DNA of 64,000 bases from Brevibacterium sp. CCUG 69071. Its GTDB lineage: Bacteria > Actinomycetota > Actinomycetes > Actinomycetales > Brevibacteriaceae. The notes below the pieces were generated by a model. The model saw only the letters and a list, made by a program, of their open reading frames with translations. It was not told where the DNA came from and did not search any database. The DNA lies in assembly GCF_021023135.1 (NCBI RefSeq), contig NZ_PGFV01000004.1, positions 434,001 through 498,000 on the forward strand, in the 5' to 3' direction. A program made the position numbers and the translations under genes. Each line of letters opens with the position of its first letter. Within the stretch, counting starts at the first letter, position 1. This document shows, one piece after another, positions 58,850-64,000 of this stretch.

Positions 58850-59794
58850 TCAGCTCATGAATTTCTGCAGGTCGTCGAGGACTCGATTCGCCGCCACCAC
58901 CGAGGCGTTGAGGAACCACGGATCGACATCGACGGGCAGCGCCCGATCCGTCCTGACTACCGACAGCTTCTTCCACACTTCGGATTCGGTCGGGCTGGCC
59001 TTGCCGTCGGGGAAGGCGTGGAAGAGCCAGTCCGCGTCGAGCTCCTCGGCTTCTTCCAGCGAGAGTTCGTGGCTGGCCTTGTCATCGAACTGCTGAGACT
59101 TCGGCCTGGTCAGCCCGGCGTCCTCGGCGACGATGCTCGCGAGTGCGAGACGCCCGAAGTAGAGGTATTGGTCGCCCTTGGAGCGCACCAGTGAGATGCT
59201 GTCGGAATTGCCTCGGGACTCGCCCCATTCCTTCGCCCGCTTCTCGTAGTCGGCAAGCAGCTCATCGGCCTTGTCCCGCTGATCGAGGGCATCGGCCACA
59301 ATGCCGAGGTCGGCCTTGAAGTTCTCGGATCCGCCGTTCGTCTTGACCACCTCGGCGATCCCGGTCAGCTCCGCCTCGAGCTTCGTCTCGCCGCGCTTGT
59401 TCGAGAGGATGAGGTCGGGTTCGAGGGAGGCGATCTTCTCGAGGTCGGGACTCATCCGCTCCCCCACGATCTCGATCTTGTCGAGATCGAAGTCGGCGCC
59501 GAAGGCATCGGCGATGTAGTCGGGGATGCCGCTGCTGTCGGTGGCCTCGGAGACGGCGACGGCCAGACCGACGGGCATGGTCCCCAGTGCCAGGCAGTGG
59601 TCGAGGTGTCCGGTGGACAGGGCCACGATGCGCTCGGGCCGAGCACTCGAGGTCGATTCGGAGGAGGGCTTGGATCCGCTGCAGGCGGCCAAAAAGAGGC
59701 TCGCTCCCAGTCCGGTGACACCTCCGAGGACGGATCGTCGGCTGGGCAGGGAGAGCTTGGTGGGCCGGGCGACGGCCGGAGAAGTGTCTTTCAC
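58850..59794 (-). CDS. Iron-siderophore ABC transporter substrate-binding lipoprotein
   Basis: 314-residue FepB/FecB-type binding protein. I choose GTG 59794 because the longer GTG at 59815 would place the IdeR-like box inside the coding region. Twin-arginine motif (SRRSVLGG) and lipobox LAAC appear in the first ~40 residues, so it is a Tat-exported lipoprotein candidate. Peripla_BP_2 domain: PERIVALSTGHLDHCLALGTMPVGLAV and SLEPDLILSNKRGE. No permease or ATPase genes adjoin, so it must use a system encoded elsewhere. Iron-repressed by the box upstream. Confidence 0.9.
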   Translation of the reverse strand: MKDTSPAVARPTKLSLPSRRSVLGGVTGLGASLFLAACSGSKPSSESTSSARPERIVALSTGHLDHCLALGTMPVGLAVAVSEATDSSGIPDYIADAFGADFDLDKIEIVGERMSPDLEKIASLEPDLILSNKRGETKLEAELTGIAEVVKTNGGSENFKADLGIVADALDQRDKADELLADYEKRAKEWGESRGNSDSISLVRSKGDQYLYFGRLALASIVAEDAGLTRPKSQQFDDKASHELSLEEAEELDADWLFHAFPDGKASPTESEVWKKLSVVRTDRALPVDVDPWFLNASVVAANRVLDDLQKFMS

Positions 59795-59795
59795 A

Positions 59796-59814
59796 TTTGG
59801 ATAGCCTACCCTCA
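59796..59814 (-). promoter_or_regulatory. IdeR/DtxR-like iron box
   Basis: On the minus strand TGAGGGTAGGCTATCCAAA agrees with the DtxR/IdeR consensus TTAGGTTAGGCTAACCTAA at 15 of 19 positions, including the core TAGGCTA. It overlaps the -10-like TAGGCT (59808-59803) and ends one base before the GTG start. A bound repressor would block initiation in iron-replete cells. Confidence 0.75.
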
Positions 59815-59874
59815 CTTCATGTGGAGGGCGGCGGCCCCGGGTTCAGCACCGCCTCTGCCAGTCCGATCTCGGCG

Positions 59875-60933
59875 TCAGCGCCACTGCGCGGTGACCGTGC
59901 GGACGTCGGCGACCACCTCGGCGATGGCGGCGGAGTGGGCCGCGGCGATCGCGTCGTGCCGCCCGGTGCGGGCATTCGTCGCCACGGAACGTGCACGCGA
60001 AACGAGGAGGACGTCGCGGCGGCAGGCGCTCAGCGGCATCGGAATCACCTCGATGTGAGGGTCGCTCGGCAGCGAGGACTCGGGGATCATCGCGACCGCG
60101 AGGTCGGCGGCGATCATGCGGATGATCGCCGCGTAGTCGTCCATGCGCATCCCCACCCGGGGCTCGAACCCGGCGGCGACGCAGAAGGAGCGGACCACCT
60201 CGTCGATCGCATCGCCGGGGTCGATGCTGAAGGCCCAGGTCTGCGAGACCAGAGCGGTGAGGTCGGGAAGCCCCTGAGCGTCGAGCGCGATCGGCCCGAC
60301 CGACTTGGGCACGCACAGATAGAGCTGCTCCGAGTACAGCGGCTCCGCGTTCAGCGTCACCGGGATCCAGGTCTTGTCGATGTCGGTCGAGACCAGCAGT
60401 GCGAGGTCGAGGTCACCGGCCTCGAGCCTGGCCACGAGCTTCGCATGCTCGTCCATCGTCACATCGAGCGCCGCGGCGGGACCTTCCCCACTTCGCGCTG
60501 TCGCCTCTTTGCCGCCGCGGTCCGCGGCCGCGTCACTATCCCGCGCCGCGGGGGCCTCGCCGGTCCGCCACCGCGGGCGCTCCTGCAGCTGCCGGTGCAG
60601 TCGCGGGATCACGCGCGCTCCCACGGTAGGCACGGCGCCGATCCTCACCGGCACCGCCTGGGTCTCGCGCCACATCGCGACCTCCTCGCCGAGGCGCTCG
60701 CACAGTCCCAGGATCTCGATCGCCCGCGAGACCACGAGTCCGCCGACGACCGTCGGCTGCGAACCGCGCGGGCCGCGGGCGATGAGACTCGCGCCGAGGG
60801 CCCGTTCGAGGTTGCCCAGATGGTGATTGACTGTCGGCTGGCTCCAGCCCAGGGATGCCGCGGCAGCGGCGACCGACCCGGCCTCAGCGACCGCACGCAG
60901 GGCCGTCAGCCCCCGAGTATCAAGAGTCTCCAT
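59875..60933 (-). CDS. LysR-family transcriptional regulator
   Basis: 352 residues: N-terminal winged helix (DTRGLTALRAVAEAGSVAAAAASLGWSQPTVNHHLGNLERALGASLIARGPRG) and an effector domain. An Arg/Ala-rich insert near residues 125-150 (GEAPAARDSDAAADRGG) lengthens the normal ~300-residue form. Divergent from the Orn/Lys/Arg decarboxylase gene; 90 bp with inverted repeats separates them. GGAGA precedes the ATG. The inducer is unknown. Confidence 0.88.
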   Translation of the reverse strand: METLDTRGLTALRAVAEAGSVAAAAASLGWSQPTVNHHLGNLERALGASLIARGPRGSQPTVVGGLVVSRAIEILGLCERLGEEVAMWRETQAVPVRIGAVPTVGARVIPRLHRQLQERPRWRTGEAPAARDSDAAADRGGKEATARSGEGPAAALDVTMDEHAKLVARLEAGDLDLALLVSTDIDKTWIPVTLNAEPLYSEQLYLCVPKSVGPIALDAQGLPDLTALVSQTWAFSIDPGDAIDEVVRSFCVAAGFEPRVGMRMDDYAAIIRMIAADLAVAMIPESSLPSDPHIEVIPMPLSACRRDVLLVSRARSVATNARTGRHDAIAAAHSAAIAEVVADVRTVTAQWR

Positions 60934-60935
60934 AG

Positions 60936-60979
60936 TTCTCCAGTCTCCGGTTCAATACTGTCTATAGAGTACTGGAGAA
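60936..60979. promoter_or_regulatory. Inverted repeat in the LysR/decarboxylase divergent region
   Basis: TTCTCCAGT (60936-60944) and ACTGGAGAA (60971-60979) are perfect 9-bp arms around 26 bp. The inner stretch contains TACTGTCTATAGAGTA (60956-60971), itself near-symmetrical. This is the form and location expected for a LysR-type recognition and activation site controlling both genes. Confidence 0.5.
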
Positions 60980-61011
60980 AAGTTGATATTCCGCGGCAAG
61001 GACGCATTGCC

Positions 61012-61023
61012 TAATCTGAGTAC
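61012..61023 (+). promoter_or_regulatory. Putative leaderless -10 before the decarboxylase gene
   Basis: TAATCT (61012-61017) lies six bases before ATG 61024, and no Shine-Dalgarno is visible; the -35 region is poor, as expected for a LysR-activated promoter. Confidence 0.45.
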
Positions 61024-62619
61024 ATGACCGTGCACCAGGATTCCCACATGCCCTCGACCCCGGACTCATTCGCCTCCCCGGGCGGATCGCAGAGCCCGAG
61101 CGAGGCGCAGTCCCGCGCACCCTACGCCGAGGCGCTGGCCCGTTCCGCGAACCGCGATTCGCTGTTCCTCTCCACTCCGGGCCACGGCGGCACCGGGCAG
61201 GGCATCTCCGCAGGTCAGGCCGAGTACTTCGGCGAGCATATCCTCTCCCTGGACATCCCCCCACTCTTCGACGGCATCGACCTCGGCGTCGACACCCCGA
61301 AGGACGAAGCGCTGGATCTGGCCGCGGCGGCCTGGGGCGCTCGACGCACCTGGTTTCTCACCAACGGATCCTCGCAGGGCAACCGCATGGCCGCCCTGGC
61401 CATCGGCACCCTCGGCCGCAACGTCGTCGTGCAGCGCAGCGCGCATTCGAGCTTCATCGACGGCATCGTGCTGGCCGGCCTCAACCCGAACTTCGTCTAC
61501 CCCAGCGTCGATGACGTCAACGGCATCGCCCACGGCGTCACCCCCGATTCACTGCGCGCCGCGATCGCCGCCCACCCGGAGCCCGTCACCGCCGTCTATC
61601 TCGTCACTCCCAGCTACTTCGGTGCCGTGGCCGATGTCAGGGCGCTGGCCGAGGTGGCCCACGAGGCGGGTGCCTTCCTCATCGTCGATGCCGCCTGGGG
61701 CGCCCATTTCGGGTTCCACCCGGATCTCCCTGCCTCCCCGGTCACCCTCGGTGCCGACATCGTCATCATGAGCACCCACAAGCTCGCCGGTTCGTTCACA
61801 CAGTCGGCGCTGCTCCACCTCGGCGACACCGAATTCGCCGAGGTGCTCGAGCCGGCCCTCGCCCGTGCCTTCATGATGACGGCCTCGACCAGCGAGAACG
61901 CCCACCTGATGGCCTCGATCGACATCGCCAGGCGGGAGCTGATGAGTTCCCGGGAGGCGATCACCGACTCGCTGTCGAACATCCGGCACGTGCGCGCGCA
62001 GATCGAAGGCTCCGGTCACTACCGCCTGCTCTCGGCCGACTTCCTGGGTCATTCCGATGTCGTCGACATCGATCCCTTCCGCCTTCCCATCGATATCACC
62101 GCGACCGGGCTGACCGGGCACACCGTGCGCAAGCGCCTGACCGAGGAGTTCGGGATCTTCGTCGAGATGGCCACGGCCACGACGATCGTCGCCCTCATCG
62201 GCCTCGGCAAGTCCCCCGACATCGCCCGTCTGCTCGAGGCGCTGGAGACCATGCGCCGCGAGACCGCAGAGAATCTCGTCTCGGACGGGCAGGATGCGGC
62301 CTCGAGCGCGCAGGCTCCAGCCTCCGACCACGAGCCCGAGATCCCACCTCTGCCGACGGCAGGCGCACTGGCGATGCTGCCCCGGGAGGCATTCTTCGCC
62401 GACTCCGAGGTCGTTCCCGCCGCCGAGGCGGTAGGTCGGATCAGCGTGAGCTCGCTGGCCGCCTACCCGCCCGGAATCCCCAATGTCCTTCCCGGTGAGG
62501 AGATCACCGCGGAGACCGTCGATTTCCTCCAAGCCGTCGCCGCGAGCCCCTCGGGTCACGTCCGCGGCAGCGTCGATCCCGAATTGGGTCATTTCCGTGT
62601 GACCAAAAAAGTGAGATAG
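61024..62619 (+). CDS. Orn/Lys/Arg decarboxylase family, PLP-dependent
   Basis: 531-residue group III-like decarboxylase. STPGHGGTGQG, the N-terminal substrate segment, then FLTNGSSQGNRMAALA, VDAAWGAHFGFHPDLP with the PLP Asp/His, and the Schiff-base Lys in IMSTHKLAGSFTQSALLHL. C-terminal domain ends VRGSVDPELGHFRVTKKVR. Shorter than the ~715-residue inducible acid-stress decarboxylases because the N-terminal wing domain is missing; similar to Gram-positive SpeA-type. Makes a polyamine or diamine from a basic amino acid. Regulated with the divergent LysR gene. Confidence 0.9.
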   Translation: MTVHQDSHMPSTPDSFASPGGSQSPSEAQSRAPYAEALARSANRDSLFLSTPGHGGTGQGISAGQAEYFGEHILSLDIPPLFDGIDLGVDTPKDEALDLAAAAWGARRTWFLTNGSSQGNRMAALAIGTLGRNVVVQRSAHSSFIDGIVLAGLNPNFVYPSVDDVNGIAHGVTPDSLRAAIAAHPEPVTAVYLVTPSYFGAVADVRALAEVAHEAGAFLIVDAAWGAHFGFHPDLPASPVTLGADIVIMSTHKLAGSFTQSALLHLGDTEFAEVLEPALARAFMMTASTSENAHLMASIDIARRELMSSREAITDSLSNIRHVRAQIEGSGHYRLLSADFLGHSDVVDIDPFRLPIDITATGLTGHTVRKRLTEEFGIFVEMATATTIVALIGLGKSPDIARLLEALETMRRETAENLVSDGQDAASSAQAPASDHEPEIPPLPTAGALAMLPREAFFADSEVVPAAEAVGRISVSSLAAYPPGIPNVLPGEEITAETVDFLQAVAASPSGHVRGSVDPELGHFRVTKKVR

Positions 62620-62687
62620 CCGACGTGGGGCGGTGTCCGATTTATCCGGATACGGCACTCAGATTCCACACAGGCACCGATCGTCGG

Positions 62688-62721
62688 GGGCCGTTGTCTT
62701 CACTGGGGACAACGGCCCTTT
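62688..62721 (+). terminator. Intrinsic terminator of the decarboxylase gene
   Basis: Arms 62688-62698 (GGGCCGTTGTC) and 62708-62718 (GACAACGGCCC) are perfect reverse complements with a 9-base loop, followed by a short T-run (62719-62721). Confidence 0.75.
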
Positions 62722-62782
62722 CCGTGCCCGAAAATTCGGCATTCTTCCCGCCACTGAGCCGAAGTTCTGTCATAATCGAGTC

Positions 62783-62798
62783 TGTGATCCAGCTCACG
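62783..62798. promoter_or_regulatory. CRP/GlxR-like binding site
   Basis: TGTGATCCAGCTCACG fits the CRP-family consensus TGTGA-N6-TCACA at all but the last base. It lies eight bases upstream of a perfect TTGACA (62806-62811), suggesting cAMP/GlxR-type control of the following transporter gene. Confidence 0.6.
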
Positions 62799-62805
62799 AA
62801 ATTTG

Positions 62806-62858
62806 TTGACATGCCCTGCGAATCGCGTAAGGATGATTCGCGTTGTTCGAAAACGAAC
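62806..62858 (+). promoter_or_regulatory. Promoter and GTTCG/CGAAC repeat before the MHS transporter
   Basis: TTGACA (62806-62811) and TAAGGA (62828-62833) with a 16-bp spacer form a probable promoter. GTTCG-AAAA-CGAAC (62845-62858) sits near the expected start of transcription and may be an operator. Confidence 0.5.
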
Positions 62859-62915
62859 GCTTAGTCGCCGGGCTCGTCTCGGCGGCCACGACTCTGTCGA
62901 AATGAGGAACCACTC

Positions 62916-64000
62916 ATGACAACTGAACATGCTGAGTCCGCCGCGGGGGGCCGAAAACCCTCCCGCAAAGAGCGGAAGGCGATGAGGAAGCGGCTGGAAG
63001 CCGAGCACTGCATCGTCGTCGAGACCAAGTCGATCCGGACCGCCATCGGCGGCACCACCGTCGGCAACTTCATGGAATGGTTCGATTTCGGCGTCTACGG
63101 CTATCTCGCCGTGACCATGACGGCCGTGTTCACCGAAGGCATGGACAAGCAGATGGGTCTACTGGTCACCCTGCTCGGATTCGCGGTCTCCTTCCTCGTC
63201 CGCCCTCTCGGCGGAATGGTCCTCGGCCCGCTCGGTGACAAGATCGGTCGCCAGAAGGTCCTCTTCTTCACGATGGCCACAATGGCCACCGCCACCGCCC
63301 TCATCGGCGTGCTCCCGACCGCGGCGCAGGTCGGACTGTGGGTCATCATCCCGCTCTACCTGCTCAAGATGATCCAGGGCTTCTCCACCGGTGGCGAGTA
63401 CGCCGGCGCGACCACCTACGTCTCGGAGTTCGCTCCCGACAAGTCCCGCGGCTTCTGGGCCTCCTGGCTCGACGTCGGCTCCTACCTCGGCTTCGCCGCC
63501 GGTGCCGGCACGGTCGCCATCACCAGCGTGATCAGCATCAGCATCGCGGGCGAGAACGCCATGGTCGACGGCGGCTGGAGGATTCCATTCCTCATCGCCA
63601 TCCCCCTGGGCGCGGTCGCCATCTGGTTCCGCCTGAAGATCCCCGAGACTCCGAGCTTCGAAGCGAACGAGGATGCGGGCCTCATCGTCAAGGACAAGGA
63701 CGATCAGTACGCCCGCCACGGTCTCATCGGCGTGGTCCGCCACTTCTGGAAGGAGATCCTCCTCGGGATCGCCATCGTCGCCGGTTCGCAGACGGTGGGC
63801 TATGCGCTCACGAGCTTCATGCCCACCTATCTCGAGGAGACGGTCAAGGTCTCGAACATCCAGGCCGCCGTCGTCACCATCCCGGTCCTCGTCATCATGT
63901 CCGTCTGTCTGCCGCTGATCGGACGGCTCTCGGACAAGTTGGGCCGGAAGTTCGTCTTCATGGTCGCTGCGGGCGCCACGATCGTCCTCATCGTCCCCGC
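62916..64000 (+). CDS. MHS-family MFS transporter (ProP-like), truncated by the window edge
   Basis: At least 361 residues, continuing beyond 64000. After a 40-residue basic N-terminus, GNFMEWFDFGVYGYLAVTMTAVF is the MHS-family signature of helix 1; GPLGDKIGRQKVLF is MFS motif A; GFSTGGEYAGATTYVSEFAP is characteristic of helix 4. Helices 1-9 can be followed. Such proteins take up proline, betaine, alpha-ketoglutarate, shikimate or similar solutes by H+ symport. GAGGA lies upstream of ATG 62916. Confidence 0.88.
   Translation, partial: MTTEHAESAAGGRKPSRKERKAMRKRLEAEHCIVVETKSIRTAIGGTTVGNFMEWFDFGVYGYLAVTMTAVFTEGMDKQMGLLVTLLGFAVSFLVRPLGGMVLGPLGDKIGRQKVLFFTMATMATATALIGVLPTAAQVGLWVIIPLYLLKMIQGFSTGGEYAGATTYVSEFAPDKSRGFWASWLDVGSYLGFAAGAGTVAITSVISISIAGENAMVDGGWRIPFLIAIPLGAVAIWFRLKIPETPSFEANEDAGLIVKDKDDQYARHGLIGVVRHFWKEILLGIAIVAGSQTVGYALTSFMPTYLEETVKVSNIQAAVVTIPVLVIMSVCLPLIGRLSDKLGRKFVFMVAAGATIVLIVP

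Noticed and set aside
1-64000. tRNA, rRNA, riboswitch or CRISPR array
   Set aside because: No cloverleaf, rRNA segment, conserved riboswitch core or regular repeat-spacer pattern was recognised by eye; a covariance-model search would be needed to exclude small RNAs.

Overview
The window is 64 kb of high-GC DNA from an actinobacterium. The gene repertoire supports this: class C sortase with LPXTG pilins, wall-anchored alkaline phosphatase, NarL-type two-component pairs, IdeR/DtxR-like and PHO-box-like sites, and many starts that look leaderless. A Brevibacterium-like member of the Micrococcales fits, but the genus is my inference; there is no rRNA or other marker gene here.

Layout. (1) 1-5.1 kb: a histidine kinase/response regulator pair and a large LuxR-type regulator. 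(2) 5.1-9.8 kb, minus strand: a complete pilus operon (adhesin/tip protein, shaft pilin, class C sortase). (3) 10.2-16 kb: a NatAB-like ABC exporter, then a DesK/DesR-like two-component system next to a DrrAB-like ABC exporter whose promoter carries two direct repeats placed like response-regulator sites. (4) 16-20.4 kb: wall-anchored alkaline phosphatase behind a PHO-box-like element, a GNAT acetyltransferase, and an amino-acid permease broken by one in-frame TAG. (5) 20.4-46.2 kb: a catabolic island bounded by two direct copies (about 94% identical over 183 bp) of the 3' end of an ABC permease gene. (6) 46-48.3 kb: the intact ABC permease, its ATPase and a TetR regulator. (7) 48.5-64 kb: aminotransferase, GH25 muramidase, a mevalonate-catabolism cassette (regulator, class II HMG-CoA reductase, HMG-CoA lyase, small membrane protein, TctA-type transporter), a TauE/SafE exporter with an Rrf2 regulator, an iron-siderophore binding lipoprotein under an IdeR-like box, a LysR regulator divergent from an Orn/Lys/Arg decarboxylase, and a truncated MHS-family transporter.

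The island is the most interesting part. It combines a molybdenum hydroxylase (Mo, FAD and 2Fe-2S subunits) and its maturation set (CoxG, MoxR/CoxD, VWA/CoxE, XdhC, MocA) with an NCS2 nucleobase permease, PucR regulator, amidase, MFS transporter, ATP-dependent hydantoinase HyuA/HyuB, carbamate kinase, a DUF2877 protein, and one 1008-residue protein joining FdrA to DUF1116. FdrA, DUF1116 and DUF2877 are the three parts of the E. coli oxamate carbamoyltransferase system (fdrA/ylbE/ylbF, allFGH), which works with a carbamate kinase. The island therefore looks like an aerobic route that oxidises and opens a cyclic ureide (purine-, pyrimidine- or hydantoin-like) and recovers ATP from the carbamoyl group. 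The substrate is not established by sequence.

Many transcription units start with a -10-like hexamer exactly six bases before the ATG, pointing to leaderless mRNAs. No tRNA, rRNA, insertion sequence, integrase or CRISPR array was recognised.
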